DNA from: Massospora cicadina
Lineage: Eukaryota; Entomophthoromycota; Entomophthoromycetes; Entomophthorales; Entomophthoraceae
DNA length: 64,000 bases
Assembly: GCA_022478985.1 (NCBI GenBank)
Contig: JAKSZP010009265.1
Location: forward strand, 170,766 to 234,765
Reading direction: 5' to 3'
The notes beneath the pieces were generated by a model, which was not told the origin of the DNA, did no database searches, and saw only the letters and a list, made by a program, of their open reading frames with translations. Shown here piece after piece: positions 54,716-64,000 of the stretch. The position numbers and the translations under genes were made by a program. How positions within the stretch are numbered: the stretch's first letter is position 1; each line of letters starts with the position of its first letter.

Positions 54716-55126
54716 ACAGTAGAATATATTTCACTTGAAATAACCACTAGATAGGTTGGCAATTTATATTTTGTGATCTTTTGATTAGAGTAAAAAAGAA
54801 AAGGTTTTTTTTTTTTTTTTGTTTTCCAACTCTTGGGATTAGAGTTGAAGGGATAGTTTTTTCCTTGTCCAAGTGTTTCTCAGCTACTTGAAAGTAAGAG
54901 TTGAAGGGAAAGGTTACTTTGTTTTTTAGCAATACCTTAAAGTAATAGAAGGAAGAGCGTTAGCATCTGTCTAGCGTTGAGGACATACTCAATTTGGATG
55001 TGAAGAGCTCAATTAGGATAATATTCTTCATATTATTGTCAACACATTCCTTTATTATATCAACAATCTATCAAGTGCACACCTAGAATTTGTGCAGTAA
55101 GCCTAAAAAGCTTACTGGGCCATATT
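54716..55126. other. Spacer, no gene seen
   Basis: Contains a T-run (54806-54821) and a 13-bp direct repeat agagttgaaggga (54841-54853 and 54897-54909). No gene. Confidence 0.5.
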
Positions 55127-57060
55127 ATACTTTTATTCAACTGAGGCAAGCTGACCAGGGGACAGACAATACCAAAACTGAAACTCCAAAATCAAACTGA
55201 CTAAAAATTAAACATGAATTGACTGCCCTTTTTTAGGAAGTGAGACACAAAAAGAAATGATAAAATTACTTACCAGGTGGTATAGCGGTGAGCCACTTAT
55301 CCCATCATGGTGGAGGGGGAGGGGGGATTGGGCGGGTCATCTTCAGGCTCAGCATTGTAGAGGCGGATCAATGCTGAGAGTAGGGGGGTTGGAGCATCCG
55401 TGGGATGAGGGTCAAGGTGGAGTAGGTAGTTGTTGAGATCGATTATTTGGGCTTGGATTAGAGCCTCTGTGAGTTCAGCAATGTGGTGTTCAGTCTAGAT
55501 GCAAGCATCAAGAAGTTGTTCAAGTTTTTCAGTTTTTATTCTTGTGGTACATGTGGATGGAAAAAATATACCAATTCAGAAACATGCTTGATGGCGATAG
55601 TGGCAGTTTTATGGAGGCGTTAGATTTCCTCTTTTGTGTTGGGAGGAAAATTGGAGGGGAACAAGGGGGTGTGCAGCCCATTTTTGAAGTCCATGACCAA
55701 TTTTGTACATAGTATGTGAGTACAGGGAATATTGGGATTGGCCACCGCAGCTGCAGCAAGCTGGTGGTCACTTTGGAAAAAAACACCAGGTTTGCAGACA
55801 TATCAGTTGTTTGTGGCTGGGGTATCAAAGTCTGAATTCAGGTAAGGTGCTAAATCAATTTGAATAGCTCAGTGGTGGGACAATTTCACCCAATTCAGTT
55901 ACTTCTTTCAATAATTTTTAGGGATTTAGATTGATTTGGGAGGATATGCGGGTAGGTGATTTTGATTTGGTAGTTTTTGGGACGGGTGATTTCTGGATTA
56001 AACAATGGCCCAATCCTGCACTCAATTGGCTTCAATGGGTGTGCATTGGCCAGCTTGGGTTTGAGGTGCTAGATTTTGCTTCTGATTCAAGTGCATGGCC
56101 TGTGGGGTTGGGGGCAGCCAAAATCCCCACTCAAAGGCTGTTGGTGTGGCCTCATTGGTGGTGTTGTCCATGTTTGCAGGGTGTGAATTACAATGACATA
56201 CCTTTTTGGTGTGGTCCAATTCATAGCAGAGGTGGCAAATTGTGTGATAGTTATTAGTGCAGGCCCAAAAGAAATGGTCAGGTGTGGATGGGATATAGGC
56301 ATGCGATGGGATGTGCTGGCTTATGTTCATCTGGTTGGGGGTAAAAGTGGCCAATGCCTGAGGTGCTGCGAGGCATTCAGCACCGCTTGGGACAACAAAT
56401 TGGAGGATAGGGTTTTCACCTTAAGTGGACAACCCCAACATCGACTCATCATATAGTTTTTTTGGGGGGGAAGCTGTGAGGGGAGGTTTGCAAAGGTTAA
56501 TACAAGTGTGGTATCCTCTGGGAGGCGTGTTTGGGTGGTGGTAATGGGGGTATTTTTATAAATTAATTGTATATCTGCTGCAGCGGCTGCATCCTCTTCA
56601 GTGGGGAATCCAATATCAAAATAGCCCTTGTATGGGTGAAATTTAATAAACCCTTCTGGTGCAAAAGTGGCTGTTGCCAGCTCAATTATCACTTTGTCAG
56701 CATATGGGAATAGATGTCTGTACTTAACGCAGAGGCAAAATCAAATATTGGATCAGGGTAGGGCTAGGGGGTGGGGCAGGTTGGGTGGGCTTGTGTGAGG
56801 TGGAATGCTAAGTCCTTTGGGGGGACATAATGACCAGAAGTATTTGGCAGACTGGACAAGCTAGTCCACACATGTTTGCCTGCTGGGTGGTAAACGCTAG
56901 TGGGTGGAGCACCGCTGCCCCATACTGGGGCAGCTGGTGGTGGATCTGAGGACATAAATTTGGAGATTGGTGCAGTGGGGCAGTGGTGGAAAATTGACTC
57001 ATTTTCCAAAATTGCTCAAAATTGATGTTGAGCGGAAAGAAAAGTTTTCATAGTGCATAT
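55127..57060 (-). mobile_element. HAL-type element 2: ORF1-only LINE derivative
   Basis: Minus-strand copy of about 1.93 kb. The 5' end (near 57045) has ctttccgctcaacatcaa, like ctttaaccgctcaaagtc of element 4. The coding region runs from 57009 down to about 55300. The 3' UTR ends gtctgtcccctggtcagc plus ttgcctcagttgaataaaa at about 55170-55130 (tail B). I could not pair a clear target duplication; the right edge is uncertain by some tens of bases. Confidence 0.75.
55300..57009 (-). pseudogene. ORF1-like protein of HAL-type element 2
   Basis: Frames from 57009: HHQLPQYGAAVLHP / PPAAPVWGSGAPPTSVYHPA, HYVPPKDLAFHLTQAHPTCP. Then 56692-56327: TATFAPEGFIKFHPYKGYF, DIGFPTEEDAAAAADIQLIY, LVLTFANLPSQLPPQ. 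Then 56354-56022: PSTPDHFFWACTNNYHT and a complete CCHC knuckle CHLCYELDHTKKVC. Farther on come FFQSDHQLAAAAVANPN and a C-terminal HPTDAPTPLLSAL...PSPSTMMG. The frame shifts at least four times. The histidine lost in element 1 is kept here. Confidence 0.68.
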
Positions 57061-59275
57061 ACTGTTAGTGGGATATGTAAATGGTATATACTTTAAAACA
57101 AAACATCATATAGAATTAATGCTAGAAAAATTTACCCACAAGCATCTTTGTGAAATATAAAATAAAACTAAGTTACTTTTCACCTACTATATGCTTGTAT
57201 TTTGTTGATAATGCTAAACTCATATAAGATGTTAACGGTTACATGAAAATTGAATCTTATTTAAGCTTGTATTATAGAAAGTATTCTTTTGGCATTATAA
57301 GTTACTTTAAGTTTTAACTACAGTCAAGTTTTAAAGAAAAAAATGTTTTAAGAGCACTGTATAAAACTTAAAACATCTTGTAAACTCCATGCTTTATTTA
57401 AGCTTGAAAAATGTTATTAATGAAAGAGGTAATGGCGGAATTAGAAGTTTTGCCATGAAATAAGACTAGGTCAGATGCCACTTATCAGATAGCATTGTCA
57501 ACCATTCCTGATTGATAATTGACATTGTTAGCCACAGTTCTAGAATTGATAGGCTTATGGGCCAAAGGATCTTTATTCATAAGGTTACCTCATTGTATAT
57601 GACAATTGATCAGGCAGGAAAATACAGGTGTGCAGCTTTATAGAATTCTGGTGTCACAGATTTAGCACACCACAAAATTGGCAAATCCTTGACTTCTGTT
57701 AGAATTGAGGAAATTTTGATCAAAGCACAAGAGTTCTTAGTATGAAATGGGTTTAGCTCCAAAAATGGTAATATTATAAATCAAATTGGCTGTGAAAGTG
57801 GGATAGCAATAATGTTGTGGACAAAATGACAAATGATTCAATCATCAAAGAGATATGCTCTGAAAAGGAAATAGTTGTTTGAGTAACGTTGAGAAGGAAA
57901 AGAACAATTTAGGTGTATAATTGTGCACCAAAAAGGAAAACAATTGAAATGAAAGAAAAATGGTGCTATCAAGCAACCAGGAAATTAAGTTCACCAATGA
58001 TAGTGAAAATTCGGACTCCACTAAAGCTCACAGAAGCCATGGAGCTGATGACCCTGATAACGCAGGCTCCACACACTGCTGCCGTGCACAAATTCAGGAA
58101 ATTGAGAAAATGAGTACCCAAGAGAGAAATCAATTAAAGAAGAGACTGCACCAAAGTTCCTAAAGAAGATTCATTATTTTCAATCCACTATTTAATTTAT
58201 CACTCAATTTATTATTTTACATCCAGTATTTTTAGTATTTATTATAAAAAGAATAAGTTTTTTCTATTATAAACAGTATATTTCACAGAATCTTAAGTTT
58301 GTCCTTTATTCAGTTTTTTACTTTAACTAAGTGAAAATTAATACTGCAAGTAACCAGTCTTGAGTACACTACAGTTGAAGACACTCATTTTGGGGAGGAC
58401 TCCTTGTAAGTTTAGGCTTGCAAGGAAAGAGGTTGAGATAAGCTCTGTTGGGTCAAGTGAAGATTCCAACGTACACAGGATTAACCTTAAAGAAGATGCA
58501 CAGTTCACATGTGAGTGTCAAGTTTACAGCTCTCTAAGGAAGTATAAGCCTATCTGGTTAGTGTCAGATCTGTGCAACAGATTACCCCTTTTGACGCCAC
58601 AAGTTCAAAATCCCCAGAGTTAAGCAAGCAGAACCCAAGGTGGAAAGACCTGGGATCAGATGCAAAAAACTGAGGACCAAACAAGCTGATAATAAAGAAA
58701 AAAGTTTGGCTTCAGAAAAAGATTTTTGTAATGGGGCACTCATGGCTCAATTGATTGGCCACAATTGCTGATTGTACTAACCATATACAATAGTGGTATA
58801 AGAATACTCAGATCTGGATTGGGGAGTTTCTCAGGGTTTTTGCAAAGAAAAGGTCCTGTGAGGGTATAGCTCCACTAACAATTGTATGCTGGAAAGGAGG
58901 TGTCATATTGTAGACTAATATTTCTTAAAGATAGCACACCTAAAGTATCAGTTTCCATTGTCTGCTTCTGCTTCAGTGAAGATGGGGCAGTCCTTGTATA
59001 GTTAATCTGGCTTTCAATATTTTCCAGTTTATATTGCTTGGTGAAGGATATGCTAGGTACTTGAATGGATATTAGAAGAGACCAATCTAGAATTTAGGCC
59101 TGACACCAACTCCCTGAGGTTACAGTTAGTGTAATGCCCTTCTCCGCCAAATCATTGAGAATTCAGGAGCAAGTTGGTAGGTTTAGAGCAGATTCTGGGA
59201 TCAGTTTCCCATATTTCTGTATTGAACTTTTTATAAATTAACCATATCTAAACTGTTTGTTATTATATGTATAAT
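57061..59275. other. A+T-rich stretch with short unrecognised frames
   Basis: Frames at 57960-58163 (MVLSSNQEIKFTNDSENSDS..., hydrophilic) and 58360-58623 are open without recognisable motifs. At 58547-58621 the plus strand has tctggttagtgtcagatctg and, 40 bp on, aagttcaaaatcccc, which resemble A and B boxes of a decayed tRNA-like head. No terminator or target duplication supports it. Confidence 0.4.
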
Positions 59276-59292
59276 AATGTTGTATGCCTATA

Positions 59293-59310
59293 CCATCTAG
59301 TACTAAAAAA
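59293..59310 (+). repeat. Micro-insertion of LINE-A tail, 18 bp
   Basis: ccatctagtactaaaaaa between perfect 17-bp repeats aatgttgtatgcctata (59276-59292 and 59311-59327). The insert is an exact match to the LINE-A end. Confidence 0.9.
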
Positions 59311-59493
59311 AATGTTGTATGCCTATAAATAGTAAACTATTTTGGTGTCAGTTATACACTTGTAAGCTTAGTTATCTACTTAAAGTTAAAAAATTAGTGG
59401 TAGCAGGAACCACTCCTCTAACCAACCACCCTATTTTTCTATTTCTAAATCTTATATCTTCATCTAAATGAAAATAATGATAATAGGGGAGTT

Positions 59494-59656
59494 GAGCCTC
59501 ACTATTGCTAAAAAAATAAGAGGATAGGGGAGAAAACAACGTTTCGTTCTACTTTTTCAAGCCAGTATGGGTTTCAAACTTGTTATGGACCAAACCTGCA
59601 CTAGAGAGCTAGCAGGAGGAATCATCCTGCTGGCTAACCACCATTTAACCAACCTT
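59494..59656 (-). repeat. SINE3-like copy
   Basis: Minus strand: A box in tggttagccagcagg, B box in aagtttgaaaccc, and between them ctagtgcaggtttggt, shared with the copy at 22.9 kb (ctagtgcaggttttggt). Flanked by ataatgataa (59484-59493 region and 59657-59666), a possible short target duplication. The 3' part is diverged and its tail is unclear. Confidence 0.5.
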
Positions 59657-59695
59657 ATAATGATAACTTGACATAAGACCTTAAGTAAAAAATAA

Positions 59696-59778
59696 GGCAA
59701 CTTGGCCGAGTGGTCTAAGGCGCTGCGTTCAGGTCGCAGTCTACAATGTAGGCGGAGGTTCGAACCCTCCAGTTGTCA
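59696..59778 (+). tRNA. tRNA-Leu(CAG)
   Basis: 83-nt tRNA with a complete cloverleaf. Acceptor GGCAACT pairs AGTTGTC, discriminator A at 59778. The D-arm begins GCCGAG; anticodon stem CTGCG/CGCAG encloses loop TTCAGGT (anticodon CAG, reading CUG as leucine). The variable arm is long, as in type II tRNAs. The T-arm is GGAGG-TTCGAAC-CCTCC. A T5 terminator follows at 59780-59784. No intron. It decodes leucine in cytoplasmic translation and looks functional, unlike nearly everything else in the window. Confidence 0.96.
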
Positions 59779-59807
59779 CTTTTTGTTGAAATTATCTATA
59801 TTTCTAG

Positions 59808-60078
59808 AAAATTTAAAATTTAAAATTTTATTCGAGGTGGGCCGAATTGGGACGGTACTGCACCGTTCAGGGGAATCGAAGATTTGGGAAAGGAGATAAA
59901 ACACGGAAAACCTCCATGCGCAGCGTATGATAGGCCAGGAACTCCATGGACACCTTTACTATTCACTATCTCAGTTCAGGGCATTGGTGGACAATACCAA
60001 CACAGTCATAATCATCCCTACCCAAAGTTCATCTACCTGGATCGAACTTGGGGAGGCAGTGGTAGTGAGTATTCTGAA
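59808..60078 (-). repeat. SINE1 copy e, 5'-truncated, next to tRNA-Leu
   Basis: Minus-strand copy beginning about 30 bp after the tRNA-Leu terminator. The tail taccgtcccaattcggccc plus acctcgaataaaatttt and the body tggagttcctggcctatcat are clear. The 5' head is lost beyond gaggcagtggtag (about 60066), so the A box is missing. Flanks tatttctagaaaa and tattctgaaaaa may be the target duplication. Confidence 0.75.
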
Positions 60079-60157
60079 AAAAAGGTAAATATATTATGGT
60101 TGTTTGCTACTTTTAGAACTAGTTAAAATCTAACAATTATAGACTTATTGCCACTTT

Positions 60158-60745
60158 TTTTAGCACTAGTGGTGCCCAACCCAAAAGGGGGAGCTGCCAT
60201 GCATCTTTATTTGTAAATGGGCCAAACAAAGGGATTAATATAAATTAAAAAAATCCTAATATAGCCCCTAGGTTACCAGCCTAGGAAGCCATATCAGAAG
60301 GTGAGGAAGCTTTGGGGAAACTTTTGTCTGGCACCCGCTTTAGCTGGTGGACCATGGCGGATAACATAGGGGTAAGGGTATCAGTGACATGGGGCATAAG
60401 GAGGTATAGCTGCATGTTTTCTTCATCTATGAGGCCAGCGGTGTCCATCACCTCAATATATTGAGCAAGTTGATGCTCAGCAAAAGTGATGAGAGCCAGC
60501 ACACAAGTGAAAGACTTGCTGCGCTGGTGGGTTTGGTGATAGTTGGGGTCAAAAAGAGAGGTTTTTGCCACATTGATGCAAGCTTGGCTTGCACCAAAAG
60601 TGAGCTCCTCAATCTCATGTTTTGCAACTTCCTCAAAATCATTGGGGAAATTGTGGATAGGAATACCCTAACCAGAGGTTCCATCACTCCATGGAGTTGC
60701 TGGCATAGTAGGGTGTTGGCAGGAGCAGCAGCGGCTTCAACTGCC
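60158..60745 (-). mobile_element. HAL-type element 3: 5'-truncated ORF1-only copy with a tail-A-like end
   Basis: 588 bp on the minus strand, flanked by 17-bp repeats agacttattgccacttt (60141-60157) and agacttattgccagttt (60746-60762), one mismatch. It encodes the C-terminal part of the ORF1-like protein. The 3' end, however, reads ctcccccttttgggttggg then caccactagtgctaaaaaa, resembling the LINE-A end and not the tail of the other ORF1-only elements. 5' truncation and the A-run are typical of LINE-type insertion. Confidence 0.85.
60281..60745 (-). pseudogene. ORF1-like C-terminal region of HAL-type element 3
   Basis: Frames 60687-60448 and 60571-60281 (minus). The second reads AEHQLAQYIEVMDTAGLIDE, ENMQLYLLMPHVTDTLTPML, then SAMVHQL and ASSPSDMAS before the stop at about 60284. 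The H.TD..TP.LSA...PS.M pattern is that of the C-terminus in elements 1, 2 and 4. One frameshift lies around 60550. Confidence 0.65.
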
Positions 60746-60762
60746 AGACTTATTGCCAGTTT

Positions 60763-61424
60763 TAAGCATACTATTACACTAAAATTTAACTTAGTCTTTA
60801 TATATATAAGTATTTTAAACTAAAATATTATAAATTTAAAGTTGATCAACTAATGTTAATAATGCAAAGGATATCAGACAATTACAAGTCTGATATTATA
60901 ATAAGAGCATTTCAGGTGATAATAATGATAATATTGGCCAAAAGACCCTAGCTGATTAGTGGTGGAACCCCTTGAATCAGGGTAATACTTTTGTAAATAC
61001 TTCACAGCAAAATAGCTCAAGGTTGGGTAGTCAGGTTGCACTGACCCTGCAGCAGAATCAGACAAGTCATTCAGAAGTCCCACCATCTGATTGGATAAAA
61101 TATATTTAATCCTTACCCCACAGGTTTGTCTTGCCTACAATTGACCCTCCATCAGCTGTTCCATCAAAGTGAGGTGAGTTTCAAAAGCTCTGATAGGTCA
61201 AACCCCCATATTTCCTAATTAGGTTTGAATCTAATAATGAATTTATGCCTATCTCACTTTGAGCCTCAAGTTATTTTTTACTAAGCAGTAAGATCATAAT
61301 AGGGTTCACTTTTAACCCTCTCACCACAACTAGTAAGCTATATAAAAACCAGCTTTATAGTATTATTAGAGCTTTATTATTTTTATTTAAGTGGTCTGCA
61401 AAGTCCCCTAAAAAGTAGTTATTT
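60763..61424. other. A+T-rich spacer, no gene seen
   Basis: No frame or repeat boundary recognised. The minus-strand frame 61086-60874 has no motif. Confidence 0.5.
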
Positions 61425-61440
61425 TAGCAATAGAGATTGA

Positions 61441-63330
61441 TTGAGAGTTCTTTAACCGCTCAAAGTCACTTTTGAGTGATTTTAAATTTAAGTTTATTTA
61501 TCCACAGCCATCTGCCCAAACCTATTCTTTGATGTCCTTGGCTCTGCCGCCTGCCACCCCAGTGTGGGGCAGCAGTGCACCCCCATCTAGCGTTTTCCGC
61601 CCTGGAGGCAAGTGTGTTTGGATGAGCTCAAACAGCCCGCCCACTACTTCCAACCATTTTGTCCTCCCACGGGACTTAACGCTCCACCTGGCGCGCGTCC
61701 ACCCTTCTCACCCCCATCCTCTCGCCCTCCCTCGCTCTGCTATTTGCTATTGCCTCAGAGTGGACTATGGGCGTTTGTTCCCATATGCCAATAAGGCAAT
61801 TATTGACCTAGCCACTACAGCCTTTGCGCCAGCTGGCTTTATAGACTTCCGCCCTTTTAAGGGCTACTTTGACGTTGGGTTCCAATCTGAGGAGGATGCT
61901 GAAGCGGCAGCATAAACTCCTCTAATTTATAAAAAAACCCATTCCCACAACCCGTACTCGCCTCCCTTCAGACACCACGCTAGTGGTATCCTTTGCAAAT
62001 CTCCCATCCCACCTTCCACCCCAGGTTTTGTATGACCAGTTGGTCGCGGGGCTCATGGCTTATGGCACTCAGCCCAACCTCATCTTTGCCATTCCATCTG
62101 GTGCGGAACGCCTTGCTGCTCCTTGTGCAACAGCCACCATCATACCACAGCACCCTACCATAGCCCAACAAATCCCACCCCGCGCTAGGGTGGCTGCAGC
62201 GCCTGATCATTTCTTTTGGGCTCAGGTTGATAATGGTAGGCAGATTTGTTCTCTCTGCTTTGGCCTCAACCATGCAAAAAGAGTGTGCCCAAAGGCCAAA
62301 TCCGCTGCTGCGGCTTCTGAGCCCCCTCTGGAGGTTCAGTATGGGGTGCTTTGCTGCCCCCTCCCACCCTCCAATCTCGTTCAGTGGGCCCACATGGAAA
62401 ATAAGCCCCCCCAAAACCTCCATCCTCACTCTCCCACCTAAATCTACACCAGCCAATCAGAGCAATGCTTGGACCACCATTAGCACCCAAGCAGCTGCCC
62501 ATTCGCCCAATCCTACCCACTCAAATCTAAACGCCACTATTCCAGTGAACCAAAATCCATGGGATATATTGGCTGAAACTGACGAATCAGGTAATGTCCT
62601 CATTAGTAAGCATACAGGTCAACCTTTCTGCCATGGCAATTATGGTCAGGCAGAATTTTTCCTTCCCAACTTTGATGAAACCCCTACCCCTCGCCATTTT
62701 GCTCCTCTACCCAATACAGCCCCCTTCCAAAGTGACCACCAGCTCGCCTTAGCTGCGGTGGCCTCTCCTCATTGCCCAAAACTATGCACCGTGGTGGCCC
62801 AGTCAGTGGCTCAGCTCCAGCATGGCCTGCCCACCATCTTCTTCCCCCCACTTCCCTGAATCTCCCTGCAGTGACATCTCAAAACTATTCGATGATGCTG
62901 AAATTGCTGTTATGAATGTCACAACGCTTGCTGCATTCAACCCCTCAGCCAAAATCACCTGCCACAGTATCTCCCTTTTCACCCAACTTCCTGAAGCCCG
63001 CAAAGAAGCTGAAGTTCTCCTCGCAGCTTTTGTTGAAACACTTTCCCATCATTATCTTGATGCAGAAGGGAAAACTCCTACTACGCTGACCTCAGCCCCC
63101 ACTATGCAGGTGCCCCAAAGCCCTGGCTCTCTGCTCTGATCTGGTACTGTAACCAACACCCCTTGATCGAGGTGAGTCTTTCTGAAAACCAACCTACCAA
63201 CCCCTTCTCACCCTCTGCCATGGTGGGGTTAAGCAGTTTCTGCTTCCCACCTGGTTAGTAGTTTGTTTTGCCGTTTTGAGTGTTGTGATCATTACTATCC
63301 ATCCCCTGGTTGGCATACCTCGAATAAATC
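61441..63330 (+). mobile_element. HAL-type element 4: ORF1-only LINE derivative, complete
   Basis: 1890 bp between perfect 16-bp repeats tagcaatagagattga (61425-61440 and 63331-63346). It has a short 5' UTR (ttgagagttctttaaccgct), one ORF1-like coding region, and a 3' end tccatcccctggttggc plus atacctcgaataaatc (tail B). No space for endonuclease or RT exists within the duplication, so the RT-less form itself transposed. Best-preserved and best-bounded member of the family. Confidence 0.92.
61472..63232 (+). pseudogene. ORF1-like protein of HAL-type element 4
   Basis: Successive frames 61472-61915, 61983-62441, 62227-62859 and 62822-63139 make up one coding region with about four shifts. In order: LPPATPVWGSSAPPSSVFRP, NHFVLPRDLTLHLARVHPSH (a conserved H...H segment), AFAPAGFIDFRPFKGYFDVG, VSFANLPSHLPPQVLYDQLV, a CCHC knuckle CSLCFGLNHAKRVC (about 62249-62290), NPWDILAETDESGN (about 62552-62593), and a C-terminal APKPWLSALIW...PFSPSAMVG ending TAA at about 63231. 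FDVGF/SFANLP/GLMAYG align with LINE-A ORF1, giving an RNA-binding ORF1 relative. Cellular role unknown. Such a protein could help package its own RNA for a LINE reverse transcriptase. Confidence 0.72.
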
Positions 63331-63346
63331 TAGCAATAGAGATTGA

Positions 63347-63736
63347 ATTTCTCCTGCACATATTGTTGTAATTCAGGTTGCAAAGCACCAGCAAACAACC
63401 AAAACCCCTGAATTCCAATGAAGGATAAACAGTGGAAGTAAAAAGAACTTTTTTGCTACAAACTTCTTATATGTGGTCTCTAGAGCAAATGTCATATACT
63501 CTTGTTGTATATCTAAGATATACCTGACTTATATATTTTTTATCCTATATATTTTGTTGCTATACAAGAAAAATTAATTTTTGACTTTATTTATCATTTT
63601 TCTGCAAAGAACATTTAATGAATTAAATTTTGATAAATTATTTTAGTAAGACTTTTCTTTCCAATTACTATCACTTTTAGTAATACAATTCAATTCAAAC
63701 AGCACAATTTGATAATCAATACTTGGTGAGATAAGT
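63347..63736. other. A+T-rich spacer, no gene seen
   Basis: No feature recognised. Confidence 0.5.
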
Positions 63737-64000
63737 ATGAATAATAAAGTAAAGAGCTGGGAAAACGCGGTAAAGGGCAGTGGACCCGGACCTGCACTGC
63801 CCAAAGGTACCAAGCGCACAGGTACAAACAAAAATCTCAGTAAAAATAAAAAACCCAAGGTGGCGCCCCCCACAGGTTTTGTTAATTTTTTTGGTAAAAT
63901 ACTGCAGCTATTTGAAAGTATCCCAATCGCAACCACTGTCATTGGTGGAACATGGGATATATGTTTTTTTGGGTGTAGAAACATCAACAATGTGGGAAAA
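63737..64000 (+). CDS. Open frame running off the window, unrecognised
   Basis: An ATG at 63737 opens 88 codons without a stop to the window end. The product begins MNNKVKSWENAVKGSGPGPA, is lysine- and proline-rich (KGTKRTGTNKNLSKNKKPK), then turns hydrophobic (FGKILQLFESIPIATTVIGG). Codon composition is richer in G+C than the A+T-rich flank, which argues for coding or recently coding sequence. It could be the start of another retroelement Gag or ORF1. I recognise no domain. The minus-strand frame 63990-63643 is its shadow. Confidence 0.4.
   Translation, partial: MNNKVKSWENAVKGSGPGPALPKGTKRTGTNKNLSKNKKPKVAPPTGFVNFFGKILQLFESIPIATTVIGGTWDICFFGCRNINNVGK

Noticed and set aside
54841..54909. 13-bp direct repeat around a 43-bp segment with an A-run on the minus strand, as a further micro-insertion
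   Set aside because: The segment does not match either LINE tail; it could be slippage or chance, so not listed with the five.
58547..58621. tRNA-like A and B boxes
   Set aside because: The B box has an extra base, no terminator and no target duplication; too weak for a SINE call.

Overview
This is a eukaryotic, repeat-dominated window. Long A+T-rich stretches without recognisable genes alternate with islands of retrotransposons whose coding parts are much richer in G+C. I see no intact host protein-coding gene. The only likely host genes are a tRNA-Leu(CAG) and a decayed tRNA-Thr-like sequence. The organism is not settled. A decayed gene near 17.8-18.9 kb resembles a large dispersed family I associate with animals (arthropods, cnidarians). 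The chromodomain-bearing Ty3/gypsy elements are known from fungi, plants and vertebrates.

Layout. 1-1001: 3' end of a LINE (here LINE-B). 1750-3715 and 14350-16450: two blocks of another LINE (LINE-C). Between them lie a complete but broken Ty3/gypsy chromovirus (G1, 3716-9661) and a 5'-part gypsy with gag, protease, a dUTPase-like domain and truncated RT (G3, about 10340-14340). 17790-18900: decayed dispersed gene. 19189-21490: a non-autonomous LTR element with two 1062-bp LTRs and only 178 bp between them. 21.5-28.1 kb: A+T-rich, with SINEs, a tRNA-like gene and two micro-insertions. 28141-34573: second chromovirus (G2). 35135-35453: another SINE. 37245-39183: ORF1-only LINE derivative (HAL-type). 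39187-53003: minus-strand gypsy (G4), also with a dUTPase-like domain, interrupted by a SINE (40230-40508) and by a full-length 7.2-kb LINE (LINE-A, 43683-50887). 54-63.4 kb: SINEs, tRNA-Leu, three more HAL-type elements. An open frame runs off the right end.

How the parts work together. Most non-autonomous elements carry one of two LINE 3' tails. Tail B (GTCC...GGTT/CRGC..NCCTCAAATAAA) is shared by LINE-B, three ORF1-only elements and the tRNA-headed SINE1 family, as expected if one LINE reverse transcriptase mobilises them all. Tail A (ccatctagtactaaaa) ends LINE-A and, in a diverged form, one ORF1-only element. It also forms five micro-insertions of only 11-25 bp, each flanked by a 13-18 bp target-site duplication, which look like LINE copies truncated almost to nothing. 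The LTR side has a parallel: the miniature LTR element at 19-21 kb shares its primer-binding site with the dUTPase-bearing gypsy G4, which is a candidate helper family.

Boundaries backed by target-site duplications are firm. Protein-domain calls rest on motif reading without database search. Nearly every element carries stops and frameshifts, so products are given as what the frames once encoded.
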